NCBI RefSeq assembly: GCF_012027615.1 | Contig: NZ_SNUT01000005.1 | Span: forward strand, 183,758-247,757 | Length of the DNA: 64,000 nucleotides | Direction of reading: 5' to 3' | Source: Thermococcus sp. 21S7 | GTDB taxonomy: Archaea; Methanobacteriota_B; Thermococci; Thermococcales; Thermococcaceae | Shown here: in pieces, positions 32,680-40,817 of the stretch | Layout of the letters: each line of letters starts with the position of its first letter | Position numbering within the stretch: position 1 is the stretch's first letter | Notes under the pieces: model-generated | Database searches by the model: none | What the model saw: the letters and a program-made list of their open reading frames with translations, nothing else | What the model was told of the DNA's origin: nothing | Translations under genes and position numbers: made by a program

Positions 32680-33795
32680 ATGTTGGGTGTAGACATTGGG
32701 TCATCCCATATCAAGACGACTACTCTCTGCCTTTCTTCAAAAAATATTGACTTTAATGTGTATCCTATTTCATACATTACTGGTAAGCTCAAGCTATCTG
32801 GCACGATGAAGGGGAGAATAGAGAAGCTTATTATTCCAGCATTGGATGCAACACTTTCAAAATATTCAAAGAAATATGATACAGTATATGTGAATTTGGT
32901 AACGTCACTAGAAGCTGCTGCCCCGTGGTATGATTATTTATCAAAATTTAAAGAAATTGAAATGAAATATGAAAATGTAATTCTTCACACTATGACCGGC
33001 AGTCTTTCGGTTGAACAACTGACTTCTCTCAAATCTTGGCAGTATATGTCTTCAATACACGCTGTTAGATATATTGCAGAAAAACTCTTGGAAAATGGAA
33101 TGTTAATACATATGAACTCCGCTTCTACTTTATTTATCCCGGTGCTCTCTGGACGGGCCATCCCTATGGAAATACATTATTCTTCTGGTGTCGCCTTATG
33201 GGTTGGAGCGTTATACACTCCGCTACCTAGTGTATCTAACAATGTGTTAGTATTTGGTAAAAAATCTCTTTCTTCTCCAACTACAAATATTAAACTTTAC
33301 GAGGCGTTATCTCTCATAGCCAAAACAGAAGTTGCTCGGACATTAAAAGAATACAAATCACCGTATCGGGTGGACTCTATTAACTCTTCTGAAGTGATTT
33401 TACAATTTATTGGGTGTTTTCCTAACAAAAAATATCTGAACAAAATCACAAATACTCCGTATAATTTACACAATCAGGCAAAAATTTCAGCATTTTATAT
33501 TTATAGCACATATCTAAACAAAATTCTTGAAAATGTCCTCATGGTTCTTTCTGAGGTGGATATTCCGATAGATACTGCAAAATTCTTGGTAAGTGGAATT
33601 GGGAAGGATCCCATACTTAAGGATGCCTTGTATATATTTGCTGATAAATTAATGGACATTGAGATTTATATACCAAAACCATATTGTATCTTTCTCGAAT
33701 CATTTGGTGCCGCACTTTCGTTATATGAGTATCTCACTAGCGAAAAAATAAGCTTGACAGCGGGTCAGTTTTGGCAAACATTCAATGGTGGTTAA
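32680..33795 (+). CDS. ASKHA-fold protein, MfnF/hydantoinase-like, unknown role
   Basis: 371 residues from ATG 32680, which follows GGAGTGGTG; earlier in-frame Met codons exist. The N-terminal LGVDIGSSHIKTTTL is the phosphate-1 loop of the actin/hexokinase/Hsp70 ATPase fold, and FLVSGIGKDPILKDAL near the C-terminus resembles the adenosine-loop motif of COG1548 proteins, which include methanogen MfnF. Thermococcales do not make methanopterin, so the substrate must differ. Composition is markedly AT-rich, unlike the window average, suggesting transfer. Its stop is 1 bp before the ABC ATPase start, so they are probably co-transcribed. Confidence 0.5.
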   Translation: MLGVDIGSSHIKTTTLCLSSKNIDFNVYPISYITGKLKLSGTMKGRIEKLIIPALDATLSKYSKKYDTVYVNLVTSLEAAAPWYDYLSKFKEIEMKYENVILHTMTGSLSVEQLTSLKSWQYMSSIHAVRYIAEKLLENGMLIHMNSASTLFIPVLSGRAIPMEIHYSSGVALWVGALYTPLPSVSNNVLVFGKKSLSSPTTNIKLYEALSLIAKTEVARTLKEYKSPYRVDSINSSEVILQFIGCFPNKKYLNKITNTPYNLHNQAKISAFYIYSTYLNKILENVLMVLSEVDIPIDTAKFLVSGIGKDPILKDALYIFADKLMDIEIYIPKPYCIFLESFGAALSLYEYLTSEKISLTAGQFWQTFNGG

Positions 33796-33796
33796 A

Positions 33797-34468
33797 ATGA
33801 TCGAAGTTCAAAACGTTGAGAAGGTGTATGAGTTCGGTAAAGTCCGGGCTCTAAAGGGAATTAACCTGAAGTTCGAGGACGGGAAGTTCTACATCATAGC
33901 CGGCGCTTCGGGGAGCGGGAAGACTACCCTCCTCAACATCCTGACAGGCATTGACAGGCCGACGGGCGGCAGGGTAGTCGTGGACGGGACCGATATGGCC
34001 GCAATGGGGGAGAAAGAGCTGAGGCGCTACCGCCTGGAAAACTTCGGGATAATATTCCAGTTCTTTTACCTTGTGCCCTACCTGACCGGCCTCGAAAACG
34101 TCATGCTCCCGATGAAGTACTCCCGGAAAATCCGGAACCCCGAGGGGAGGGCGCTGGAGCTGTTGAGGCTCGTCAACGCCGAACATTTGAAGGACAAGAT
34201 GCCGTCCCAGATGAGCGGCGGCGAGATGCAGAGGATTGCCATCGCAAGGGCTTTAGCTAACGATCCCAGGTACCTCTTCGCGGACGAGCCCACAGCAAAC
34301 CTCGACTGGGAGAACAAGATGAGGGTCTGGAATCTGTTGAGGCGAATAAACGAGAAGGAGGGCGTTACTGTCATAGCCTCGACCCACGAAAGGGAGTTTT
34401 TCGAGTTCGCCGACGTCCTGATAGTTCTCAGGGACGGTGAGGTCCATGAAGTTAAGGGCAGTCCTTAG
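33797..34468 (+). CDS. ABC exporter ATPase, LolD/MacB type
   Basis: 223 residues from ATG 33797 after GGTGGTTAAA. Walker A GASGSGKT, signature MSGGEMQR, Walker B YLFADEPT and His in STHERE. This subfamily pairs with FtsX-like permeases, and the next gene is one, overlapping by 23 bp. Downstream lie a peptide-modifying enzyme and a cysteine-rich peptide, so export of that peptide is a reasonable inference. Base composition is higher in GC than in the gene before it. Confidence 0.85.
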   Translation: MIEVQNVEKVYEFGKVRALKGINLKFEDGKFYIIAGASGSGKTTLLNILTGIDRPTGGRVVVDGTDMAAMGEKELRRYRLENFGIIFQFFYLVPYLTGLENVMLPMKYSRKIRNPEGRALELLRLVNAEHLKDKMPSQMSGGEMQRIAIARALANDPRYLFADEPTANLDWENKMRVWNLLRRINEKEGVTVIASTHEREFFEFADVLIVLRDGEVHEVKGSP

Positions 34469-36392
34469 AAAGCTCGGGCGCGAGAAGAAAAAAGCTGTAG
34501 TAATTTTTCTGACGTTCTTTATAGTGAGCTTGGGGATAAACTATACTCTCTCCGCAATAGGAGGAGTGCTCAAGGCATTCGAAGGCTACACTGCAAAGGG
34601 AAACGTGGATTTTGATGCTAAAGGTGTAAGCATTGATGACCTGAGGGAGTTTGGGGAGATAATCAACTACATGTACTATAACACGACGATTGTAAAGATA
34701 CACGGAAGAGAATTTCATGCCATGGTGGGCTACGGTGAGTTCAGCGCTATTAAAGAAAAGCCCTCAGGCAATGAGGTTATAGTCCTCGGGATGAATGATG
34801 TTAAGAGAGGAGAAGAAGTAGAGATAAATGGAAAATTCTACACAGTCAAAGCCTCCTACTACTTCCCTTCTGGGACTCCTATAATATTAATGAATGAGAA
34901 GGGAAGATGGCTCTACGTCTTCATGAACTCCAAGAATCCAGACGAGCTTGCGAGATACCTAGAAAAGCATGCCCAAGTCAGATATTTTAAGGCCTTCGAA
35001 GGGGAGCAACCTTATATGGACGTTCTCAAAAATGCAAAGAACTTCCTGATGAGTTTCTTCTATCTCCTCCTTGGAGCAGCAATCAGTGTTATAGTCCTAA
35101 CAACCATAGCTCATGTGAAGAGTGGTGTCAGAGAGATTGGAATTCATAAAGCGCTGGGACTGCCGAATTCTTTTATCTTTCTACTCTTTGCCGGCGATTA
35201 TCTCCTTATGTCCCTAACAGCGTATGTCCTTGGAATGCTTCCGGGTTTGTGGCTTGGCTACCACTACTCATACCTCTTCATAGAAGCTCCAATACAACGG
35301 AACTACTCCTACGCACTCCCCTATGACATAACGGTGCTCCTTCTCATCACACTTCTTGTAATCTTTCCTGGAGTATACATAGTTGGCATAAGGCCAATCG
35401 ATGGCCTGAGGTTTGTGCCAAAGAGGACATCAGTCCTTAGATTTTTTGCAGTTTTCTTTGTCATATCTTTGGCCTCTCTTTCTGCTTACATGGCATATAT
35501 AGGAATCACAAACGTTCTCAACGATGTTACCTACAGCTTCAACCTGAAGGTCTATGGAGACCCCGAAGTCGTAGGAAAGCTTCCAGGTGAAAAAGTTGGA
35601 ATTTTGACAGGACAGCAAATCGACGGAGTCACGGTAACTTTCTACTTTGTGGCTTTCAATTCCACAATAGGAATGCCTCTAAAAGAGGGCAGGTGGCTGA
35701 GGAAAGAGAATGAAGCCGTTATTGGAATTGGACTTGCAAAAGAGCTTGGGCTTAAAGTCGGAGACACCTTAAGGCTTAAGGTTCTTGGAGAGGAGAAAGA
35801 ATACAGGATCGTTGGGATAAGCAGAGCCCCATTTTCAAACTTTAGGGTCATTTTCCTTCCAAAAATAAAGGCTATTCCTGATAACGTGGCTTTCCTTAAG
35901 GTTGAGGATCCAGAGGCTAAGAAGTTTAAATATGAACGCATGAGACTTTACGTGAAAACAGTTGAGGACATTAAAGGAGAAACCCAGCAGAATGTTTCCC
36001 TGTTCCGCTCAATGATATTCGGCTTAATTGTTATGATACTCATCGTAGCTCTCTTTGCCCTCTTCGCCTTAATCTACTTGGAAATCGAGGGCAACGAGAA
36101 GGTTTACGCAACACTCAAGGCTGTCGGCATTCCAAACTCCTACGTTTGGAGGGAATTCCTCAAAAAGGCGATACCCTCACTGATTATTAGCTCGCTCCTG
36201 GCCCTGCCGATAAGTCTTAAAGTTGGGGAGTACATCGGGAACATCGTTCTGCCGGTAGAGCTTGGTATGGGTGATTTGGGGGGAGTGGCACCGCTGTTGC
36301 TGGTGCTTTACCTCCTCTATGGGGTCTTCATAGTCCTGCTGACGGAGAGGGCGCTTAACAGGCTTGACGTCGTTAAAGCGCTGAGGAGCTAA
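34446..36392 (+). CDS. FtsX/MacB-type ABC exporter permease
   Basis: 648 residues from ATG 34446 (GGTGAGGTCC just before). Predicted layout: N-terminal helix (VVIFLTFFIVSLGINY), an extracytoplasmic domain, a three-helix FtsX unit (about residues 205-320), a second extracytoplasmic domain of about 150 residues, and a final FtsX unit ending VLLTERALNRLDVVKALRS. The motif VREIGIHKALGLPNSF and its counterpart VYATLKAVGIPNSYVW are typical. AT-rich for this genome. Likely exporter for the RiPP-like peptide encoded 1.6 kb downstream. Confidence 0.85.
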   Translation: MKLRAVLRKLGREKKKAVVIFLTFFIVSLGINYTLSAIGGVLKAFEGYTAKGNVDFDAKGVSIDDLREFGEIINYMYYNTTIVKIHGREFHAMVGYGEFSAIKEKPSGNEVIVLGMNDVKRGEEVEINGKFYTVKASYYFPSGTPIILMNEKGRWLYVFMNSKNPDELARYLEKHAQVRYFKAFEGEQPYMDVLKNAKNFLMSFFYLLLGAAISVIVLTTIAHVKSGVREIGIHKALGLPNSFIFLLFAGDYLLMSLTAYVLGMLPGLWLGYHYSYLFIEAPIQRNYSYALPYDITVLLLITLLVIFPGVYIVGIRPIDGLRFVPKRTSVLRFFAVFFVISLASLSAYMAYIGITNVLNDVTYSFNLKVYGDPEVVGKLPGEKVGILTGQQIDGVTVTFYFVAFNSTIGMPLKEGRWLRKENEAVIGIGLAKELGLKVGDTLRLKVLGEEKEYRIVGISRAPFSNFRVIFLPKIKAIPDNVAFLKVEDPEAKKFKYERMRLYVKTVEDIKGETQQNVSLFRSMIFGLIVMILIVALFALFALIYLEIEGNEKVYATLKAVGIPNSYVWREFLKKAIPSLIISSLLALPISLKVGEYIGNIVLPVELGMGDLGGVAPLLLVLYLLYGVFIVLLTERALNRLDVVKALRS

Positions 36393-36479
36393 TGTGGGCG
36401 CGAGCAACTTTTCATTTATTTTTTGGTTTTGGGCGGTTGGAAAAATTTTAACACTCTGATAACTCTCTGATAAGGCAGA

Positions 36480-36540
36480 AAGATTTATAAGAATAGGATG
36501 CAGGTATTTTCTTGGGTGGGATAGTATAAAGTCTAACAAG
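36480..36540 (+). promoter_or_regulatory. Putative promoter of the maturase-peptide operon
   Basis: AAAGATTTATAAG at about 36480-36492 is a good archaeal TATA box; transcription would start near 36515. A GGTGGG ribosome site lies at 36515-36520, about 20 nt before the GTG at 36541. Confidence 0.5.
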
Positions 36541-37983
36541 GTGAAACCGGAACTATATAATTTTCACGTTGGGGGCAAGTATTTTGTCTTGCATTCCTCT
36601 ACTGGGACTCTGTTTGAGGTTGATAAAAAGACATACGACTTCTGCAGGTTTGTGGCAGAACTGGGCTGGAGTGATGCCAGAGAGCGTTTTGTAATGGAGT
36701 ACTCCGAATCTGACTGGGATTCTTTGATAAATGAGATTAAATCCGATGAAAGTCTTCGTCGTGTGTTCTTTGAAGCTAAACCTCCTGTAAAACCATATCT
36801 TGGAACTATGAAATCCAAGATCTCCTCCCTCTCCCTTAACGTCATGGAAGACTGCAACTTTGCGTGCGTTTACTGTTACGGGGACGGTGGAACTTACCAC
36901 ACTCCCAACACCAGAATGAGCCCGGAAGTTGGTAAAAAGGTCATTGATTTGCTGATGAGGGAAGGAAAGAAATTCGTTAACGTCCAGTTCTTTGGCGGTG
37001 AGCCTTTGTTGAACTTACCTCTGATTCAGGAGCTGGTTGCCTACGCCAAGGAGAAGGCTGAGGAATACGGCAAAACCGTTACCTTCAGCATAACCACCAA
37101 CGGCTACCTCATCACGGACAAGGTCATTGACTTTTTCCTTGAGAATAACTTTACAGTGACATTAAGCTTTGATGGCCCCAAGGACGTTCAAAACCATAAT
37201 AGGCCCCTACGCGGCGGGTATCCAACCTTTGATGTTGTTGCGAAGAATGCAAAGAAAATGCTTGAGCGCGGCGTTAAGGTTAGCGTCCGCGCGACGATTC
37301 TGCCCGAACAGCTCGGCAGGTACTATGAGATTTACTGGTTCTTCGTTGATTTTGGGTTTAGGAGCGTTCACATAGAACCCGCTACCACAAGCACACCGCT
37401 AACCAAGGAGCATGCCAAACTCATTGAGTCCGCCCTGGAAAAGATAGCGAAGGACGAGCTTGAACACTACAAAGAGAAGGGAATCGTTTACACGAAGCTC
37501 CGTGAGATGGTTCACATGATTTACTCTGGCACCTACCGCCATTATCCATGCGGCGTTGCCAGGAGCTACTTCGGGGTTTCGGCGGACGGGAAGATATATC
37601 CCTGCCATAGATTCGTTGGGATGGAAGAATTCGTGATTGGTCACGTTGATGATTTCAGGTGGGAGAACGAGTTCATTCAGAAGATTCTGCGCCATACCGT
37701 AGATAGGAGGCAGAACTGTTCAAACTGTCCGATAAGGGCCTACTGTGGCGGTGGTTGTATCTACAGCAATCACTACTACAACGGCGATATATTTCTCCCC
37801 GACGAGTTCCACTGCGCCTACATGTTTGCTCTCGTGAAGTGGGGTTCCTGGCTCTACTCGAATCTTGATGAGGATTGGTTGAATAAGGTCTTCTCACGCT
37901 CACCCCAATCTGGGGTGAGGGACGAGGCTGAGGTCGATGAGTCCAAAGCCCAAAAACTTAAGGAGGCGGTGGAAAGTGTTTAA
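36541..37983 (+). CDS. Radical SAM/SPASM peptide maturase
   Basis: 480 residues. The first 90 or so residues, with FEVDKKTYDFCRFVAEL, resemble the peptide-recognition region of RiPP maturases. Radical SAM cluster: C105, C109, C112 in EDCNFACVYCYGDGG, with QFFGGEPLLN and SITTNGYL following. SPASM domain: CGVARSYFGVSADGKIYPC and CSNCPIRAYCGGGC, the C-x2-C-x5-C-x3-C pattern that binds auxiliary clusters. Enzymes of this shape form thioether or carbon-carbon links on Cys-containing peptides. Start GTG 36541 is the only good in-frame start. Its last 8 bp overlap the six-cysteine peptide gene, its obvious substrate. Confidence 0.85.
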   Translation: MKPELYNFHVGGKYFVLHSSTGTLFEVDKKTYDFCRFVAELGWSDARERFVMEYSESDWDSLINEIKSDESLRRVFFEAKPPVKPYLGTMKSKISSLSLNVMEDCNFACVYCYGDGGTYHTPNTRMSPEVGKKVIDLLMREGKKFVNVQFFGGEPLLNLPLIQELVAYAKEKAEEYGKTVTFSITTNGYLITDKVIDFFLENNFTVTLSFDGPKDVQNHNRPLRGGYPTFDVVAKNAKKMLERGVKVSVRATILPEQLGRYYEIYWFFVDFGFRSVHIEPATTSTPLTKEHAKLIESALEKIAKDELEHYKEKGIVYTKLREMVHMIYSGTYRHYPCGVARSYFGVSADGKIYPCHRFVGMEEFVIGHVDDFRWENEFIQKILRHTVDRRQNCSNCPIRAYCGGGCIYSNHYYNGDIFLPDEFHCAYMFALVKWGSWLYSNLDEDWLNKVFSRSPQSGVRDEAEVDESKAQKLKEAVESV

Positions 37984-38140
37984 GAAGCTTAATAAGTCTT
38001 TGAAACTAGGAGGCCCATCAGGATGCCTGACAACAGACTTCTGCGTTCAGAGCTGGGATTGGTCCCCTTGCTGGTCCTGTGATGCCTCTTGTGACACGGT
38101 TATTGATACAGATCCATGTGACAAGTGGGACATCCGGTGA
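37976..38140 (+). CDS. Six-cysteine RiPP precursor peptide (candidate)
   Basis: 54 residues from GTG 37976, with GGAGGCGGTGG just upstream and inside the maturase gene. The first 13 residues (MFKKLNKSLKLGG) are basic and end in Gly-Gly like a leader; the rest is acidic and aromatic with six Cys at 17, 23, 32, 35, 39 and 48 and four Trp. The overlap with the maturase gene implies coupled translation. Six Cys in a short peptide beside a SPASM enzyme recalls SCIFF and ranthipeptide or sactipeptide systems, but the spacing is not the SCIFF pattern I know. An open frame upstream is the maturase gene read in another frame. Confidence 0.7.
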   Translation: MFKKLNKSLKLGGPSGCLTTDFCVQSWDWSPCWSCDASCDTVIDTDPCDKWDIR

Positions 38141-38289
38141 TTCAATTTCCCTCCTTACTTATTGTGATGTTTATATTTTTAAACTAAGATGCTCATTTCA
38201 TCTTTGATCTGCTGGTTGTCTATAGAAAAGCCGGTATCGTTTGATGGGTGGAGAGATGTCTGATGTGCTGTCCTGGATGAGGTGATCCC

Positions 38290-39288
38290 ATGGGCCGGGC
38301 CATCTCTCGCGCTCTCCTCAACTACCTCCTCCTTATCCTCCTAGTGGCGCTCATCTCCGGCATCGGGATAAAGGATTACCAGTTCTACCGGGCGGACATG
38401 GATTTCAGCCTGCTGCCTTCGGCGGAGAGGGCGGTGGTGGAGGCCAACGCGAGTTCCCTGGGAATGGATCCCTACGACTACTACATGAGCTTCGTGGCCC
38501 CGAAGGACTACCCGACCCTCGCGATGAACCCCCTTCATGCGGGGCTTTACGTGCTCTACCACTCCCTCTTCGACCCGGACTACGACTACCCGATACCCCG
38601 GAAGCTCATGGTGGCCAGGACGCTGGCGCTGATTCTCCTCGCGGAGGCTATCATAGTCCTCATCGGCTTCCCGCTGGCAAAGTTCTCCCTCAGGAAGAGG
38701 CGCCTCCGCTCCGCGGTGCGCTTTCTCGCCAGGGTCTTCAACGGCCTCCCGGTCTGGGCCGTGGCGGCGCTCTTCTCGCTCCTCATCATAATGAGCGCGC
38801 TCCCCAACTACCTGATAAACGGCCTCGGCTCCTCTACCTCCCTCGCCAGGAACCTGGCCTACATGGCCTTCCCGCTGGTCTCCATAGTCCTCGTCGCCCT
38901 CTGGGAGTTCGTCGAGGCCCTGGTGATACTCCTCCGGGACGAGTTCGGGAAGGAGTACGTGCGCGCCAAGAGGGCGATGGGACTGCCGGAGCGTAGGGTC
39001 GAGAGGCATGCCCTCCGTGCGGTCATGCCGTCCTTCCTCGGCTTCCTCTTCCAGCACTTCGTCGAGGTCTCGACGCTCGCCCTCGTGGTCGATGCCTTCT
39101 TCGGCCTCTTCGGCCTCGGCAAGATGCTCCAGTGGGGCTTCCGCATATCCGGCGACCTCTACACCCTCGACCCGGACGTCTTCTTCTATCCCCTGGCGGT
39201 CTTCATGGTGGTGAACTTCTTCGCCCTTCTGGCAGTTACTGCCCTGTCGGAACTCCTCGCCCCTGGAGGTGGCGGCGTTGAGGCTTGA
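38290..39288 (+). CDS. DppB-type oligopeptide ABC permease
   Basis: 332 residues, six hydrophobic segments; ATG 38290 follows GAGGTGATCC. An external domain lies between the first and second helices (residues about 28-110). The EAA loop is seen as FGKEYVRAKRAMGLPERRVERHALRAVMPSF. It pairs with the DppC-type gene that overlaps its 3' end. No solute-binding protein or ATPase gene is adjacent, which is unusual for this family. GC-rich, so outside the AT-rich island. Confidence 0.85.
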   Translation: MGRAISRALLNYLLLILLVALISGIGIKDYQFYRADMDFSLLPSAERAVVEANASSLGMDPYDYYMSFVAPKDYPTLAMNPLHAGLYVLYHSLFDPDYDYPIPRKLMVARTLALILLAEAIIVLIGFPLAKFSLRKRRLRSAVRFLARVFNGLPVWAVAALFSLLIIMSALPNYLINGLGSSTSLARNLAYMAFPLVSIVLVALWEFVEALVILLRDEFGKEYVRAKRAMGLPERRVERHALRAVMPSFLGFLFQHFVEVSTLALVVDAFFGLFGLGKMLQWGFRISGDLYTLDPDVFFYPLAVFMVVNFFALLAVTALSELLAPGGGGVEA

Positions 39289-40507
39289 TGGCAAAGCAAA
39301 GGTTGGAATCGCGCTGATAATGCTGGTGATGCTCCTCGCGGTCCTGCCCGTCGGGCTGATAGTGCCCGCTGAAAAGGCCGCCAACTGGAACTACCTGCCC
39401 TACTGGAACGACTACCCCCGGAACGCCCGGCCCATCTGGCTCCCCTCTGGCTTCAAAACCCTTGAATCCTCCGGAACTAACTTCTCGATGACCTTCTCAG
39501 TCGGCGACGTGGTTCCCGGGAACATAATGCTCGAGGGCAGCTCGACGGTCAGGCTGGTGATTCACCGCCCCGACGGGTTCTCCGTGGTTCTCGGCCCGGT
39601 GGAGGTGGACGGGAGGACGAGCGTGAACTCTAACCCCGTCCTTGCGGCCAACGCCTACGACTTCGCCGAGTCCATCGGCTACGGCCCGGAGAGCAGGCCC
39701 CTCTTCACGCCCACCCAGCTCCTCTTCATGGGCTACGGCGGTGATGTCCTAGAGGGGGAGTACACGGTCGAGGTCGAGTCCACCGGCCCGGTTGAGGTTA
39801 CCGTCTTCGGCGACTCCTACGGTCTCCTGGGCACGGACTCCTACGGCCGCGACCTCTGGGTTGGTTTCGTCCTCGCCGGCAGGAGCACCCTGCTCGTGTC
39901 GCTCGAGGCGTCCGTTCTCGTGGTCGTCATCGGCCTCCTCCTCGGCCTCCTCGCGGGCTACTACCGGAACAGGCTCGCGATTCTTTTGGAGGGCCTGCTG
40001 AACTCCCTCGGGGCGCTCCCGGTCCTCCCCCTCGCTATGCTGATGATATTCTCTTTCTCGACGACGGGCATAGCGATGAGCAGGGAGATAGGCACCGAAA
40101 CCCTGGCCATGATATTGGTCCTACTGCTCGCGGGCAAGTTCGGGAGCGCGGTTAGGGGCTTCGTGGTCCAGGAGAAGGTTAAAGAGCACGTTGCCGCGGC
40201 GAGGGCGCTCGGGGCGGGCGACTTCCACATTCTCAGAAGGCATATCCTGAGGCCGGTAATCCCCTACGCCCTGAGCCACTTCAGCCTGCTGTTCCCCAAG
40301 GTCGTCGCGCTGGTGGCGATACTGGGATTCTTCAACATGATTCCCAGCGACAACTGGGGTTCGTTCATACTGGAGGGCCTCAATCAGAACGCCCTGTACG
40401 CGGGCAGATGGTGGTGGTTTTTGGCACCTGTCGTCACGATGGTGCTCCTGAGCGTGGGCTTTGCCCTGCTCTGGGAGGATGAGGCCTCAGAAGGGGTGTT
40501 GACATAA
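39278..40507 (+). CDS. DppC-type oligopeptide ABC permease with extra external domain
   Basis: About 409 residues from TTG 39278, chosen because GGAGGTGG lies five bases upstream; GTG 39269 is possible. After the first helix (VGIALIMLVMLLAVLPVGLIV) comes an external beta-rich domain of about 150 residues (SGTNFSMTFSVGDVVPGNIMLEG...), larger than in ordinary DppC, then five membrane segments with the EAA loop VKEHVAAARALGAGDFHILRRHILRPVIPY. The external domain could substitute for part of substrate capture. Overlaps the DppB gene by 11 bp. Confidence 0.82.
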   Translation: MRLDGKAKVGIALIMLVMLLAVLPVGLIVPAEKAANWNYLPYWNDYPRNARPIWLPSGFKTLESSGTNFSMTFSVGDVVPGNIMLEGSSTVRLVIHRPDGFSVVLGPVEVDGRTSVNSNPVLAANAYDFAESIGYGPESRPLFTPTQLLFMGYGGDVLEGEYTVEVESTGPVEVTVFGDSYGLLGTDSYGRDLWVGFVLAGRSTLLVSLEASVLVVVIGLLLGLLAGYYRNRLAILLEGLLNSLGALPVLPLAMLMIFSFSTTGIAMSREIGTETLAMILVLLLAGKFGSAVRGFVVQEKVKEHVAAARALGAGDFHILRRHILRPVIPYALSHFSLLFPKVVALVAILGFFNMIPSDNWGSFILEGLNQNALYAGRWWWFLAPVVTMVLLSVGFALLWEDEASEGVLT

Positions 40508-40537
40508 TGGAGAACGGAAGAACGAAGAATGAGAGAA

Positions 40538-40765
40538 TCAGATGGCTATCATCGTCGAGGTCATCTGTATTTCGGACATCTTCCTTATTTTCTCCGTGAT
40601 GAACTGGTCAAGGTCCTTGAGGGTGTCGGTCTCGACCTTTACGACGAGGTCGTATTCTCCATAGACTACGTAAGCCTCCTTAACCTCCGGCATGGCCAGA
40701 AGCTTCTCCATAACTTCCCTTTCCTTTCCAGCGGCCGTCACCATCAAAATAAAAGCCGTCACCAT
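40538..40765 (-). CDS. Stand-alone Lrp/AsnC ligand-binding (RAM) domain
   Basis: 75 residues from ATG 40765 after TTTTGGTGATAGCC. The whole chain is the C-terminal regulatory domain of Lrp/AsnC proteins: MVTAFILMVTAAGKEREVMEKLLAMPEVKEAYVVYGEYDLVVKVETDTLKDLDQFI in outline, with no DNA-binding part. Such proteins bind amino acids or tune full-length Lrp regulators. The frame is open another 25 codons upstream, but that runs into the promoter of the divergent kinase gene. Convergent with the permease pair. Confidence 0.85.
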   Translation of the reverse strand: MVTAFILMVTAAGKEREVMEKLLAMPEVKEAYVVYGEYDLVVKVETDTLKDLDQFITEKIRKMSEIQMTSTMIAI

Positions 40766-40817
40766 GGCTATCACCAAAAGTATTTTATCGGCGGAGTATT
40801 TAAGCTTATCGAGGCGC

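Noticed and set aside
38256..38285. Nine-codon leader peptide before the DppB-type gene
   Set aside because: A start and stop that short can arise by chance and no attenuator-like structure is seen.
38341..39384. 347-codon minus-strand frame opposite the DppB-type gene
   Set aside because: Low-complexity acidic shadow (many EEG/EEE runs) of membrane-protein codons.
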